Shown here piece after piece: positions 26,414 to 35,770 of a DNA stretch of 39,540 bases. A program made the position numbers and the translations under genes. Every line of letters starts with the position of its first letter. The stretch's first letter is position 1. The stretch comes from Nioella halotolerans (GTDB taxonomy: Bacteria; Pseudomonadota; Alphaproteobacteria; Rhodobacterales; Rhodobacteraceae). The notes under the pieces are model-generated. The model worked only from the letters and a program-made list of their open reading frames with translations. It did not search any database and was not told the DNA's origin. The stretch is taken from NCBI GenBank assembly GCA_003428585.1, contig QVQC01000044.1, positions 1 through 39,540 on the forward strand. The letters are read 5' to 3'.

Positions 26414-26881
26414 ATGGCGTTGATCATCGGGGTGATGCAAGAGGACTGGGCCGACCCGGAGGTGGCTTTGCCGGACTACGCGACGGCCGGCGCGGCGGGG
26501 GCAGACCTGCGCGCCAACCTGCGCCCCGAGGAACGGGCCGAGGGCATCATGCTGGCGCCGATGGACCGGCGCATCGTGGCGACCGGGCTGCGCGTGGAGA
26601 TTCCCGAAGGCTACGAGCTGCAACTCCGGCCCCGGTCGGGGCTGGCGTTGGAACACGGTGTGACGCTTCTCAACACGCCGGGGACGATCGACAGCGATTA
26701 TCGTGGGCCGCTCGGGGTGCTGATGGTCAATCTCGGTCAGGATCCATTTCGCGTCGTGCACGGGGAGCGGATTGCGCAGGCGGTGATCGCGCCGGTGGTG
26801 CACGGCGCGTTCGATCTTGTCGGGGCACTCTCGGGCTCCGGTCGCGCGGCGGGTGGCTTCGGCTCAACGGGGCGCGCCTGA
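26414..26881 (+). CDS. dut: dUTP diphosphatase Dut
   Basis: Dut hydrolyses dUTP to dUMP and pyrophosphate, keeping uracil out of DNA and feeding thymidylate synthesis. In 155 residues all five trimeric dUTPase motifs can be seen: AGAADLRA-like [43 protein letters not shown], and the C-terminal [10 protein letters not shown], which closes the active site. An AAGGGCAGGGG site precedes the ATG. The stop shares its last base with the start of the next gene (TGATG). A dut-coaBC pairing is common in bacteria. Confidence 0.95.
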   Translation: MALIIGVMQEDWADPEVALPDYATAGAAGADLRANLRPEERAEGIMLAPMDRRIVATGLRVEIPEGYELQLRPRSGLALEHGVTLLNTPGTIDSDYRGPLGVLMVNLGQDPFRVVHGERIAQAVIAPVVHGAFDLVGALSGSGRAAGGFGSTGRA

Positions 26882-27969
26882 TGGCCGTTGTTCTGGCCAT
26901 GGCCGCGGCGCTCTGGGGCGTTGGCTGGCTGATGCAGGCGTCGCTGCGGGCGCGGGCGGCGATGCTTGGGCTGCTCTATGTCGTTGTGCTCGGCCTGCAC
27001 GTGGCTTTGCCCGAGGGGCATCCGCTGCGCGAAAACACCGGCGGATCTGCCGCGCCATGGTTGCTTCTGGGCGGCGCGGTGGTTCTGGTGCTGGTTTACC
27101 GGGAAGGGTTGTCGCGCCTCAGGGCGCGCGCGGCGCAACGCGATCAGGCGGCAGAGCCGCCGGTGACCGGGGCGACGTTTTCCGGCGAGGAACTTGAACG
27201 CTACGCCCGCCACATCACGCTGCGCGAGATCGGTGGGCCGGGCCAGAAGAAGCTGAAGGCGGCGCGGGTTCTGGTGGTGGGCGCGGGCGGGCTCGGCGCG
27301 CCGGTGCTGATGTACCTGGCGGCGGCGGGGGTCGGGCGGATCGGCGTGATCGACGATGACGTGGTGGACCTGAGCAACCTGCAACGCCAGATCATCCATA
27401 CAGATGCGGGGCAGGGCATGCCCAAGGTATTCTCGGCGCAGGAACGGATGGCCGCGTTGAACCCGCATATCGATATCCGCCCCTATCACCGCAAGCTGAC
27501 CGGGGAGATCGCGGAGACGCTGTTTGCCGAGTATGAACTGATCGTCGACGGCACCGATTCCTGGCCGACCCGCGACCTCATCAACCGGGCCGCCGTGGCG
27601 ACAGGCAAGCCGGTGGTGTCCGGCGCGATCTCGGCCTGGGAGGGGCAGGTAACGATCTACGATCCCGTGCGGGGCGCGCCCTGCATGACCTGTGTCTTTC
27701 CTGATCCGCCGGCGCCCGGCATGGCGGCGACCTGTTCCGAAACCGGGGTCATCGGCGCGCTGCCCGGCGTGATCGGGGCGATGATGGCGGGCGAGGTCGT
27801 CAAGGAAATCGCCGGGGCGGGGCAGGGCTTGCGCGGGCGGATGCTGATCTTTGATGCGCTTTACGCCGAGACCCGGACGATCGCCCTGAAACGCGATCCT
27901 TCCTGCCCGGTTTGCGGGCCGGGTGCCGCCGAGAGCAGCGATCGAGGCGGTTCGCGCAATGGATTCTAA
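26881..27969 (+). CDS. ThiF/MoeB-type E1-like enzyme with hydrophobic N-terminus
   Basis: Residues about 100-349 are an adenylating E1-like enzyme of the ThiF/MoeB/HesA family: the nucleotide-binding GAGGLGAPVL (134-143), DDDVVDLSNLQRQ (158-170), Cys285 in the position expected for the catalytic cysteine region, and zinc-ligand pairs CMTC (268-271) and CPVC (342-345). Such enzymes adenylate the C-terminus of a ubiquitin-like sulfur carrier such as MoaD or ThiS. Unusually, residues 1-90 contain three hydrophobic spans (about 3-20, 27-43 and 58-73), which would anchor the enzyme in the membrane. The start is coupled to dut. Carrier partner unknown; molybdenum-cofactor, thiamine or other sulfur transfer are possible. 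Confidence 0.82.
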   Translation: MAVVLAMAAALWGVGWLMQASLRARAAMLGLLYVVVLGLHVALPEGHPLRENTGGSAAPWLLLGGAVVLVLVYREGLSRLRARAAQRDQAAEPPVTGATFSGEELERYARHITLREIGGPGQKKLKAARVLVVGAGGLGAPVLMYLAAAGVGRIGVIDDDVVDLSNLQRQIIHTDAGQGMPKVFSAQERMAALNPHIDIRPYHRKLTGEIAETLFAEYELIVDGTDSWPTRDLINRAAVATGKPVVSGAISAWEGQVTIYDPVRGAPCMTCVFPDPPAPGMAATCSETGVIGALPGVIGAMMAGEVVKEIAGAGQGLRGRMLIFDALYAETRTIALKRDPSCPVCGPGAAESSDRGGSRNGF

Positions 27970-28016
27970 GGCGCGCGCAAAGGCGGAAGGCGCCGCGCTC
28001 GGTCCCTTGATCCGTG

Positions 28017-28655
28017 TCAGGATACGCGTCTGTCCTGCGCCATCAGGGCGCTGTCAATGGTGACTGCGGCGATCCGGTGCAACGCCTCGGCCGACATGCC
28101 GGAGCGCGCCCGCAGCATGATCCCGCGCGCAACCGCCGCCAGCATCCCGGCAAGCGCACGTTGATCCATCGCCGCGCCCGTCCCGGTTTCCTGTGCAAGG
28201 CGCTGTACGAGCCTGTCCTCGAGGGCCCGGAACCGGTGGTCGAGTTCTTGCCGGAAGGTCTCGTTTGCGCCTGCGACCTCGGCCAGAACGCAGGAGATCA
28301 GGCAACCGGGCGTCGCCGCGTCGCGGGTCGCAAGCGCCACCACCTCGTCGAAGAAAGCGGCGAGGTCACCCTTCAGCGTATCACGCGGCCCAAGCGCCTC
28401 GGCCAGCGGCGCGAGCCGCGTCTCGACGTAATGGCTGATCGCGGCAAGGAACAATCCCTGCTTGCCGCCGAAATCATGGTACAGGCTGGCCCGCGACATA
28501 CCGGTTTCCCTGCAGATCCGGTCGATCGAGGCGGCGTTGTACCCTTCGGCCCAGAACAGGCGCATCGCGGCGTCGATGGCGTGTGTCTTGTTGAACGCCC
28601 TTGGCCTGCCGCGCCGCCGGGATGGCTGCCTGTCGGGATCCACGATCTCACCCAT
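28017..28655 (-). CDS. TetR-family transcriptional regulator
   Basis: This 212-residue protein has an RGRPRAFNKTHAIDAAMRLFWAEGYNAASIDRICRETGMSRASLYHDFGGKQGLF segment (about 15-69) that forms a typical TetR DNA-binding domain. The C-terminal ligand-binding half is helical and includes Cys118 and Cys122 (PGCLISC), which could sense electrophiles, though cysteines here are common. I prefer the ATG at 28655; a GTG at 28691 would add 12 residues reaching towards the divergent promoter. It diverges from an AhpD-like gene across 86 bases with a palindromic operator candidate between, so it probably represses that gene and itself. Confidence 0.87.
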   Translation of the reverse strand: MGEIVDPDRQPSRRRGRPRAFNKTHAIDAAMRLFWAEGYNAASIDRICRETGMSRASLYHDFGGKQGLFLAAISHYVETRLAPLAEALGPRDTLKGDLAAFFDEVVALATRDAATPGCLISCVLAEVAGANETFRQELDHRFRALEDRLVQRLAQETGTGAAMDQRALAGMLAAVARGIMLRARSGMSAEALHRIAAVTIDSALMAQDRRVS

Positions 28656-28706
28656 ATTTGAACTGACCCCACTGGAAATAGCTGGCGACACTCGCTTTCA
28701 CAATAT

Positions 28707-28724
28707 ACAGAACGGTCATTCTGT
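28707..28724. promoter_or_regulatory. Palindromic operator candidate between divergent genes
   Basis: ACAGAA-CGGTCA-TTCTGT is an inverted repeat with 6-base arms and a 6-base centre, 17 bases before the AhpD-like gene's ATG and near an AATATA stretch that may be a promoter. TetR regulators commonly bind such sites next to their own gene. Confidence 0.55.
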
Positions 28725-28741
28725 GAATATAGGAGCCACCG

Positions 28742-29308
28742 ATGTCCCGAACCCCCCTGCTGAAGATGTCGCCCACCACCCCCGACGTTGCGCAAGGCGA
28801 GGCCGCGACCCTTCTGTCCGACGCGGAGGCCAAGCTTGGTTTCGTGCCAAACATGTATACCTACATGGCCAACCTGCCCGGCGTTCTGGCCGGCTACCTC
28901 AGCACCTACGAGGCGTTCCGCGAAACCACGGGCTTCACCCCGGCCGAGCAGGAAACCGTCTTCCTGACGATCAGCCGTCTGAACGGTTGCACCTATTGTC
29001 TTGCCGCGCATTCGATGCTGGCCGACAAGAAGTCAGGTGTGCCGGCCGACTGTCTTGCGGCCCTGCGCGAGGGCACGGTCCTGCCCGACGAGAAGTTGAA
29101 TGCCGTCGCCACCTTCACCGAGGCAATGGTGATCTCGCGCGGCAATCCCGGCAAGGATGCGGTCGATGCGTTCCTCGCCGCGGGATACGGCGAACAGCAG
29201 GTGCTGGGGGTCGTGCTTGCGATTGCTTGCAAGACCTTCTCCAACTACGTCAATCATCTGGCCGGGACCCCGGTGGATGATGTCTTCGCCCCCTACAGCG
29301 TCGATTGA
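28742..29308 (+). CDS. Carboxymuconolactone decarboxylase / AhpD-like peroxidase family protein
   Basis: The 188-residue product contains LTISRLNGCTYCLAAHSMLA (about 75-94) with the AhpD-type CxxC pair Cys83/Cys86 and His90, the signature of peroxidase-related members of the family. It begins with a helix-rich N-terminal segment and ends at FSNYVNHLAGTPVDDVF, a common ending in the same subgroup. The ATG has AGGAG 8 bases upstream. It is probably a cytoplasmic peroxide- or electrophile-reducing protein, controlled by the divergent TetR protein. A role as a true decarboxylase is not supported. Confidence 0.87.
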   Translation: MSRTPLLKMSPTTPDVAQGEAATLLSDAEAKLGFVPNMYTYMANLPGVLAGYLSTYEAFRETTGFTPAEQETVFLTISRLNGCTYCLAAHSMLADKKSGVPADCLAALREGTVLPDEKLNAVATFTEAMVISRGNPGKDAVDAFLAAGYGEQQVLGVVLAIACKTFSNYVNHLAGTPVDDVFAPYSVD

Positions 29309-29727
29309 CACGGCACGCATCCCGCCCCGCGATACCGTGGCGGGGTGCCCTTGGCGCGTGCGGTCAGGTTGCGGGCATGTGCAACGCGGCGCCGGTGTCG
29401 CTGCAAGCAGGGCCCGGGGATAGGCGGCGTGCGATCCCGTGCAGAATGCCTCCGGAAAGCCCGGGTTACACCGCCTGAGGACATGCCCGAAGGTTGCGGG
29501 TCATGCAGCAGGATGCCTGCTGCCGGTTGCCGTGCCATCCGGAGAAGCGCCAGACGGACCACGACGATCCACGATGAATTGGCGCCGCGTCACATGCGCG
29601 GCCAGCCATGGCGCGGCGGCAGACGCGGCGCAACAGGCCTCGCACCGCGTATACCGCAATTGCAATCCGGCGACCCAGCGGTTTCGCAGAATGTACCGGA
29701 CTTGGCCTTGTCGTCCTCAAGAAGAAT
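29309..29727. other. Gap between AhpD-like gene and tRNA, no gene seen
   Basis: About 420 bases. Only a GC-rich hairpin (CCCCGC at 29325-29330 with GCGGGG at 29340-29345, no T-tract) near the left end could act as a weak terminator for the AhpD-like gene. Frames on both strands give Arg/Ala/Pro-rich products without recognisable domains. Confidence 0.5.
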
Positions 29728-29802
29728 GGTGCCGGTGATAGGACTCGAACCTACGACCCCATCATTACGAATGACGTGCTCTACCTGCTGAGCTACACCG
29801 GC
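29728..29802 (-). tRNA. tRNA-Thr (anticodon CGU), CCA encoded
   Basis: The cloverleaf can be drawn in full: acceptor stem GCCGGTG/CACCGGC, D-arm GCTC...GAGC, anticodon arm CGTCA-TTCGTAA-TGATG with anticodon CGT (reads ACG threonine codons), a four-base variable loop, T-arm GTAGG-TTCGAGT-CCTAT, discriminator A and an encoded CCA (plus-strand TGG at 29728-29730). No attachment-site repeats or integrase are visible next to it. Confidence 0.95.
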
Positions 29803-29980
29803 ATCCTTCTATTGTTGCGGCCCCGCAAAGAGGATTCAACGGACCGCGCGCCGCTTGTAAACGACTGGCTTGAAACGTCAATCCAAAGCACGCGCGGGCA
29901 CCCGATGCGTCGCTTGCCCGCGAATGCTTCACGTTGGGCGCGGATCGGCTCTTAGCAAGGCTTCCTGCGCTTGAACAGCC

Positions 29981-31570
29981 CTAATTTGCGCCGCGGCGCG
30001 CGGCTTCGTCCTCTGGCGGCGTATCCGCGTCGGGGGCGGCCTCCGCGTCCGGTGTTTCAGCCTCGCTATGGTCATCTTCTGTCATGATTTCAGGGTCTTG
30101 CGCGGAATTCCCGGCGGCGGGTTCCGCGTCGAGGATGTCATCCGCTTGCGCCGTATCGGAAACGTCCTGAGCTTGCTCGCGGCGGTCTTCCAGGGCGCCG
30201 ACGATCAGGGGCAGCATCTGCGCCGGCCCGGCAAGGGCGGATTCGCTTTGCGGCGCTTCCGTCCACGACAGGGTATCGAAGCTGCCGCAATTCTCGCAGA
30301 CCGGTTGCCAGTTGGCGTGGACGTGGCCGCAGGCCTCGCAGGTCCATTGCGGCCCGCGCGAGGCGGTGATGGCCTTGGCCAGCCAGCCGCGCACGACCCG
30401 GTCCTCGCTGCCCTCGCCGCGTTCGATGGCGGCCATGATGGTCAGCGAGCGCGCCGTCGGGGCGGTTTCCGGCAGATCGCCAAGCGCCTTGCGCGCGGCG
30501 GGGTAATCTTCGGCGGCGATATGCAGTTCCGCCTCCAGCAGCTTGACCTCCGGGTTGCCGGGATGCTTGCCCAGCAGCACGCGGAACCGCTTGAGCCGAT
30601 CTGCGGGCGTTTCCTTCGGTTCTATCTCGGCAAAGGCGGCGGCAAGGTCGGGATGCGGGGCCGCGTCCCACGCCTTGCGGATCACGCGGGTGGCGACCTT
30701 CGGTTTGTGGTCCCTCAGCGCCATGCGCGCTGCCATCACGGCGGCGGGCACCAGGTCGGGCGACAGGCGATTGGCCTCGGTGGCCTGCTGCCGTGCGGGT
30801 TCGATCTTGCCTTCGGCCAGCGCGTCGCGCGCGTTGGCAAGCGCCAGAACGGCATCGCGGCGCCTGTGCACGTCGCGCGGCAGGGCGTTGGATTTCAGTT
30901 TCGCCGCAAGCGTTTTCCGCGCGCCGGACCAATCCTCGGCCCCCGCTTGCAGTGTCAACAGTGTGTCCTGAACCCCGTGATGGGCAGGGCGAATGGCAAA
31001 GGCCTTCTCGGCCAGCTTCATCGCCGTTTCGGTGTCGCCGGAATCCAGCTTCTGCTGCATCAGCCCGCGAATGCCGACGAAGCGCGTCGCGTCATCGGCC
31101 AGCAGCTTCTTGTAGGTTTCCGCCGCCTTGGCGCGGTCGCCTGCCATCTCGGCGGCCTGCGCAACCAGCAGGTTGGTCAGTTCCGGCCGTTTCAGGTAGC
31201 CCTCGGCGCGTTCGGCCTTGCGGATCGCCAGCCGCCCCTCGCCGGAGGCCAGCGCCATCATCCCTTCTGACAGGGCCTGGAATCCCTTGCGCTCTGCCCG
31301 GCGGTTGAAATAACGGCTGATTGCCGTCTCGTCCCCGTTGAGAAAGCGGATCGTCGCGACCAGCAGGCCGATCAGCTTGAGCACGAAGTAAAGCGCCAGC
31401 AGCATCAGCACGCCCGCGATCACCCCCGACAGAGGCGTCAGCGCGAATTCGCGCCCGGCCACGGTGATCAGCAGCACATCGCTCGATTCCAGCAGGTAGC
31501 CGGCGCCGAAGGTCAGCGCGACGACCGCCAGAACGAAAACGACGATTTTCAGAACAGACCAGAGAAGCAT
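29981..31570 (-). CDS. HemY-like membrane TPR protein with zinc ribbon
   Basis: The protein (529 residues) begins with two membrane helices (LLWSVLKIVVFVLAVVALTFGAGYLL and LTPLSGVIAGVLMLLALYFVLKLIGLLV), then a cytoplasmic helical repeat (TPR-like) region with units such as RAKAAETYKKLLADDATRFVG. A zinc-ribbon-like site CEAC...CENC (Cys411, 414, 425, 428) follows, then an acidic, disordered tail. HemY-type proteins are named for linkage to haem genes; their reaction is not established. Here it is the third gene after hemD and the mitofilin-like gene. AGGAC precedes the ATG, and 11 bases separate it from the upstream stop. Confidence 0.87.
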   Translation of the reverse strand: MLLWSVLKIVVFVLAVVALTFGAGYLLESSDVLLITVAGREFALTPLSGVIAGVLMLLALYFVLKLIGLLVATIRFLNGDETAISRYFNRRAERKGFQALSEGMMALASGEGRLAIRKAERAEGYLKRPELTNLLVAQAAEMAGDRAKAAETYKKLLADDATRFVGIRGLMQQKLDSGDTETAMKLAEKAFAIRPAHHGVQDTLLTLQAGAEDWSGARKTLAAKLKSNALPRDVHRRRDAVLALANARDALAEGKIEPARQQATEANRLSPDLVPAAVMAARMALRDHKPKVATRVIRKAWDAAPHPDLAAAFAEIEPKETPADRLKRFRVLLGKHPGNPEVKLLEAELHIAAEDYPAARKALGDLPETAPTARSLTIMAAIERGEGSEDRVVRGWLAKAITASRGPQWTCEACGHVHANWQPVCENCGSFDTLSWTEAPQSESALAGPAQMLPLIVGALEDRREQAQDVSDTAQADDILDAEPAAGNSAQDPEIMTEDDHSEAETPDAEAAPDADTPPEDEAARRGAN

Positions 31571-31581
31571 GGGCGGCGTCC

Positions 31582-32889
31582 TCAGTTCGTGCCGTCGAGC
31601 GCGGCGGCGAGGGCATCCAGTGCCGCCAGCGCGTCAAGACGGGTTTCGGCGGCAGCGGTCCAGTCGGCCATCTCGGCCTGTGCGGGCTCCGGCAGCGCGT
31701 CAAGCTCGGCGATCGCGCCCGAAAGGTCCCCGGCGCGCAGCGCGGCCTCGGCACGCGACAGCACGGAATCGGGATCGTCGCCATCGCGCGGTTCCAGCGA
31801 GCGCCCCCCGATCTGGCTTTGCAGGAAGGCGGTGAAGCGGTCCACGGTGTCCTCGCCCGCCGTTTCGCGCAGCGCCACCGGCAAGGCGGCGCGGGCGGCG
31901 GACGGGAAGGTGGCCTGAAGCCGGTCCAATGTGGCAACGCCGGTTTCGGCGGCGTCGGTCAGCGCCTCGGGCACATCGGTAACGGTGTCAATATCGCCAA
32001 GCGCATCGGTAAAGGGTGCGCCGGAGGCCACGGCGATCCGCAACTGGCCAAGCGCGGCCTGCGCGGTCGCCGCGTCAACGCGGGCGGTGGCCCGCTCCTG
32101 CGCGGCGGCGATGCTGGTCTCGGCCTCGGCGGCGATGCTGCGGATCTGCTCGATCAGGGCGCTGCTTTCTTCCTGCTGGGTGGCAAGGCTATCGGCTTGC
32201 GCCTGAATCTGGTCGCGCAGCTGTGCCACGGCGGCGTCAACGGCGGCGGAATTGTCCGCGCCCTGCTCTTCGCCAAGCGGCAGGCTTTCAAGGTAGGCGA
32301 CGCGGTCCGTCAGGCCCGAGACATTTCCGGAAACCCTGTCGATCTGCGCGCCGAGCGCCTCGATGTCTTCGCGAAGCGGCGCAAGGTCCACCGGCTCGGG
32401 CACCGGCGGCAGCGCGGCGATATCGTCCTCCAGCGTGGCGGTGCGCGTGGTCAGGGTGCCAAGCGTTTCGTCCTGTTGCGACAGCGTTTCCTCGATACTG
32501 CTAAGCGCCTCCTCGGCGCCGCTGTCCTGTTGATCCGGGGCAAGCCCAAGATAGGCCGCACCGTAGCCCAGACCGGCGGCAATCACGCCGCCAAGGACCA
32601 GTGGCAGGAAACCCGGCCCGCGCTGCGCGGCCGGTTCACGTGCCGGGTCGGGCGCGGGATCCGGCGGGGTGTCGGCAGCCGGCGCATCTTCCGTGTCTGA
32701 CGCGGCGGCGTCCTCGAGCGGGGCAGCGTCGTCATCCGGCTCCGCGTCTGGCGTGTCGTCCGTTCGCGCGTCGGACGCATCCTCCACAAGTTCGGCCTCT
32801 TCTACCGTTTCCGTCGTCTCGGTGTCCTGCGTTTCGGTGTCCGGGTCGATCCGGTCCTCGTCGGTCTTGGGTGTCGTCGGTTCGGCCAC
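31582..32889 (-). CDS. Mitofilin/Mic60-like inner membrane protein
   Basis: The protein has an acidic, low-complexity N-terminus (about 85 residues, rich in D, E, T, P), one membrane helix (GFLPLVLGGVIAAGLGYGAAYLGL, near residues 91-115), a coiled-coil periplasmic region rich in Glu, Asp, Gln and Ala, and a C-terminal mitofilin-like domain ending ETRLDALAALDALAAALDG. Alphaproteobacterial Mic60 homologues, in the same haem-linked cluster, bend membranes and shape intracytoplasmic membranes. I choose the GTG at 32889, which follows AAGGA by 8 bases, rather than an ATG 18 bases upstream without such a site. Confidence 0.83.
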   Translation of the reverse strand: MAEPTTPKTDEDRIDPDTETQDTETTETVEEAELVEDASDARTDDTPDAEPDDDAAPLEDAAASDTEDAPAADTPPDPAPDPAREPAAQRGPGFLPLVLGGVIAAGLGYGAAYLGLAPDQQDSGAEEALSSIEETLSQQDETLGTLTTRTATLEDDIAALPPVPEPVDLAPLREDIEALGAQIDRVSGNVSGLTDRVAYLESLPLGEEQGADNSAAVDAAVAQLRDQIQAQADSLATQQEESSALIEQIRSIAAEAETSIAAAQERATARVDAATAQAALGQLRIAVASGAPFTDALGDIDTVTDVPEALTDAAETGVATLDRLQATFPSAARAALPVALRETAGEDTVDRFTAFLQSQIGGRSLEPRDGDDPDSVLSRAEAALRAGDLSGAIAELDALPEPAQAEMADWTAAAETRLDALAALDALAAALDGTN

Positions 32890-32986
32890 CGCTGCAATCC
32901 TTCCCATCTGTCACGGTTGCAGCGCAGCAAATCATTTCCGCGCTGCCGAGTCACGGGGCAGGTTTGCATGCCCGGGCGGGTAAGGG

Positions 32987-33694
32987 CTAGGGGCTAAGTT
33001 GTCTCGCCACCGCTTTCAGTATCGCCGCGCCGGTCGGGGCCTCGGCCACGATGGCCCGGTTGCCAAGCGTCGCGGGCAGGGTCGCGCGCGTCGCCGGGCT
33101 TATGCAGACGGGGCGGCATTTTGCCCCGTCCGGCATCGCCTTGGCGAAAAGCTGTGCGCTGCGTGGCGAAAACAGCGGCACCAGAACCTCCTGCCCGGAG
33201 AGAAGCGCGCCCCGCGCGGCGGCGGCCAGCGGCAGCGCGATCTGGTCATAGACCACGCGGCCGGTGATCGCGAAGCCGTGAGCGCGCAGCGCCGCGACGA
33301 CCGCGCCCCGCACATGGCGCCCGTGCAGGTGGACAAGCGGGCAAGCAGGCGCCTCTGCCGCGATCAGGGCAACGAGGTCATCCGCCGCCCCGCCGGCCGA
33401 GCATGCCTGCAACCCGGCCTCCCCGGCCGCCTCCGCCGTTCGGTCGCCGACGCAATAGGCCCGCCGCCCGGGCGCCCCGCCGCCTGCCGCGTATGCCGCC
33501 ACCCCGTTTTCCGAGGTGAAGACAAGCGCCGCGCTATCGGGGAACTCGGGCAGGTCCATCAGGTCGATGCGCAGAAGGGGCGCGATCAGAACCTCGACCG
33601 CGCCACCGGTCTGCCCGTGCAGCGCGGCGGCGAAACGTTCGGCCTGCGCCCGCGGGCGCGTCAGAAGGATAAGGGGCTTGGCATTGTCAGGCAT
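32987..33694 (-). CDS. hemD: Uroporphyrinogen-III synthase HemD
   Basis: HemD cyclises hydroxymethylbilane to uroporphyrinogen III, the branch-point precursor of haem, sirohaem, cobalamin and bacteriochlorophyll. The 235-residue length and two-lobe organisation fit the family. Landmarks include [16 protein letters not shown] near the start, the [13 protein letters not shown] segment (about 55-67), [14 protein letters not shown] (77-90), and [17 protein letters not shown] (171-187). The family has low sequence conservation, so the match rests on these segments and on the hemD-mitofilin-HemY order. It diverges from tsaD across only 49 bases. Confidence 0.88.
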   Translation of the reverse strand: MPDNAKPLILLTRPRAQAERFAAALHGQTGGAVEVLIAPLLRIDLMDLPEFPDSAALVFTSENGVAAYAAGGGAPGRRAYCVGDRTAEAAGEAGLQACSAGGAADDLVALIAAEAPACPLVHLHGRHVRGAVVAALRAHGFAITGRVVYDQIALPLAAAARGALLSGQEVLVPLFSPRSAQLFAKAMPDGAKCRPVCISPATRATLPATLGNRAIVAEAPTGAAILKAVARQLSP

Positions 33695-33743
33695 GGGGGC
33701 GAGTGTTACCTGCGCTCAGCCCAACCTGCAACGAACCCCCGCC

Positions 33744-34826
33744 ATGCCCGCCCCCGTCACCATCCTCGGCCTCGAAAGCAGCTGCGACGACACCGCCGCC
33801 GCGGTGCTGCGCGATACGGGCGGCAAGGTGGCGCTTCTGTCCTCCCTCGTCAGCGGCCAGACCGATCTGCACGCGGCCTATGGCGGCGTGGTGCCCGAGA
33901 TTGCGGCGCGCGCCCATGCCGAGCGGCTGGACCTGATGGTGGAACAGGCCATCGCGCAGGCGGGCATCGGCCTGCGCGACATTGACGCCATCGCGGTGAC
34001 CGCCGGGCCGGGGCTGATCGGCGGGGTGCTGTCGGGCGTGATGTGCGCCAAGGGGCTGGCGCTTGGGCTCGGCGTGCCGCTGATCGGCGTCAACCATCTG
34101 GCCGGTCACGCGCTGACCCCGCGGCTGACCGACGGGGTGGCGTTCCCTTACCTGATGCTTCTGGTCTCGGGCGGGCATTGCCAGTTCCTGCGGGTGGGTG
34201 GCGAAGATGCGTTCACCCGGCTGGGCGGCACCATCGACGACGCGCCGGGCGAGGCGTTCGACAAGGTTGCCAAGCTTCTCGGCCTGCCGCAGCCGGGCGG
34301 GCCATCGGTGGAGCGGGCCGCCCTGTCCGGCGATCCCGCACGGTTTGCCCTGCCGCGTCCCCTGCTGGATCGGGACGGGTGCGACATGTCCTTTTCCGGC
34401 CTCAAGACGGCAGTGCTGCGCGCCCGCGACACTTTGGTTGCGGCGCAGGGCGGGCTGTCTGAACAGGACCGGGCGGACCTCTGCGCGTCCTTCCAGGCGG
34501 CGTTGCGCGACGTGCTGGCGGAAAAGTCGCGCCGCGCCCTTGCCGGGCAGGGCGATCTGACCGGATTTGCCGTTGCTGGCGGGGTCGCTGCCAACCGCAC
34601 CCTGCGCACCGCCCTTGAAAAGGTGGCCGGGGCGGCGGGCCTGCCCTTCCTCGCGCCGCCGCTTGCGCTGTGCACCGACAATGCCGCGATGATCGCCTGG
34701 GCGGGGCTGGAGGCATTCCGCAAAGGCCGACGCGACGGCATGGATCTTGCCGCGCGCCCCCGCTGGCCGCTGGACAATCGCAGCCCGTCGCTGATCGGAT
34801 CGGGCCGCAAGGGGGCAAAGGCATGA
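33744..34826 (+). CDS. tsaD: tRNA threonylcarbamoyladenosine transferase TsaD
   Basis: TsaD transfers threonylcarbamoyl to A37 of ANN-reading tRNAs, together with TsaB, TsaC and TsaE. The 360-residue protein has [14 protein letters not shown] (8-21), the [18 protein letters not shown] segment (45-62), the metal-binding His118 and His122 (NHLAGHAL), LVSGGHCQ, and the [13 protein letters not shown] and [10 protein letters not shown] segments near the end. I start it at 33744; frames further upstream overlap hemD. The stop overlaps the gpsA start (ATGA). Confidence 0.95.
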   Translation: MPAPVTILGLESSCDDTAAAVLRDTGGKVALLSSLVSGQTDLHAAYGGVVPEIAARAHAERLDLMVEQAIAQAGIGLRDIDAIAVTAGPGLIGGVLSGVMCAKGLALGLGVPLIGVNHLAGHALTPRLTDGVAFPYLMLLVSGGHCQFLRVGGEDAFTRLGGTIDDAPGEAFDKVAKLLGLPQPGGPSVERAALSGDPARFALPRPLLDRDGCDMSFSGLKTAVLRARDTLVAAQGGLSEQDRADLCASFQAALRDVLAEKSRRALAGQGDLTGFAVAGGVAANRTLRTALEKVAGAAGLPFLAPPLALCTDNAAMIAWAGLEAFRKGRRDGMDLAARPRWPLDNRSPSLIGSGRKGAKA

Positions 34827-35767
34827 CCCGGGTGGATATCGTAGGCGCGGGGGCATTCGGCACGGCCTTGGCGATCACGCTGGCCCGCGCGGGGCGCGAG
34901 GTCACGCTTTGGGCGCGCAGCGGCGCCGACGACATGCAGGCCGCGCGCGAGAACAGCCGGCGCCTGCCGGGCCACGCCTTCCCCGGGGCGCTGCGCGTGA
35001 CGGGCGATATCGGTGATCTGACCAGCGATCTGCTGCTGTTGGCGGTGCCGACGCAGCGGCTGCACGAGGTTCTGCCGCACCTGCCCGGCGGCGCGCGGAC
35101 GGTGATTTCCTGCGCCAAGGGCATCCATCTGGCCAGCGGGCTCAGCCCCTGCCAGTTGATCGCCCGGCATCGGCCGGGAGGGCAGACCGGCGCCCTGACC
35201 GGGCCAAGCTTTGCGGCCGATATCGCCACCGGGCTGCCCACGGCGCTGACCCTCGCGCTGCCCGATGCGGCGATTGGCGCGGCCGTGCAGGACAAGCTGT
35301 CTACGCCCACGCTGCGGCTTTACCGAACCACGGACGTGACCGGCGCGGAATTGGGCGGGGCGCTGAAGAACGTTATCGCAATCGCCGCCGGCGCGGTGAT
35401 CGGCGCGGGGCTGGGCGAAAGCGCGCGCGCCGCCCTGATGGCGCGCGGATTCGCCGAAATGCGGCGGGTCGCGGGCGCGCGTGGCGCACGGGACGAGACG
35501 CTCCTGGGCCTTTCGGGGTTCGGTGATCTGGTGTTGACCTGCACCTCGGACAAGTCGCGCAATTACCGCCATGGGCTGGCGCTTGCCGGGGCGGTGCCGC
35601 TGGATGCGCAGGCCACGGTAGAAGGCGCCGCCACCGCCGAGGAACTTGCCGCCCATGCCGAGCTTGAGACCCCCATCGCCGATGCCGTTACCACCTTGTG
35701 TCGGGGCGAGATGTCCGTGCAGGATGTGACGGAAACGCTGCTCAACCGCCCTTTGAAACCGGAGTGA
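34823..35767 (+). CDS. gpsA: Glycerol-3-phosphate dehydrogenase [NAD(P)+] GpsA
   Basis: GpsA reduces dihydroxyacetone phosphate to sn-glycerol-3-phosphate for phospholipid synthesis. The 314-residue product has the dinucleotide-binding [10 protein letters not shown] (8-17), the CAKGIH segment with Lys99, TGPSFAADI (126-134), and the catalytic Lys182 in [12 protein letters not shown] (179-190), then [20 protein letters not shown] (about 231-250). Its start at 34823 overlaps tsaD (ATGA). An ATG upstream in frame lies within tsaD and is a shadow. The YciI-family gene begins 3 bases after its stop. Confidence 0.95.
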   Translation: MTRVDIVGAGAFGTALAITLARAGREVTLWARSGADDMQAARENSRRLPGHAFPGALRVTGDIGDLTSDLLLLAVPTQRLHEVLPHLPGGARTVISCAKGIHLASGLSPCQLIARHRPGGQTGALTGPSFAADIATGLPTALTLALPDAAIGAAVQDKLSTPTLRLYRTTDVTGAELGGALKNVIAIAAGAVIGAGLGESARAALMARGFAEMRRVAGARGARDETLLGLSGFGDLVLTCTSDKSRNYRHGLALAGAVPLDAQATVEGAATAEELAAHAELETPIADAVTTLCRGEMSVQDVTETLLNRPLKPE

Positions 35768-35770
35768 CCG

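Noticed and set aside
29345..29791. Frames in the gap before the tRNA, including one over the tRNA itself
   Set aside because: Products are low-complexity and the tRNA cloverleaf explains the right end.
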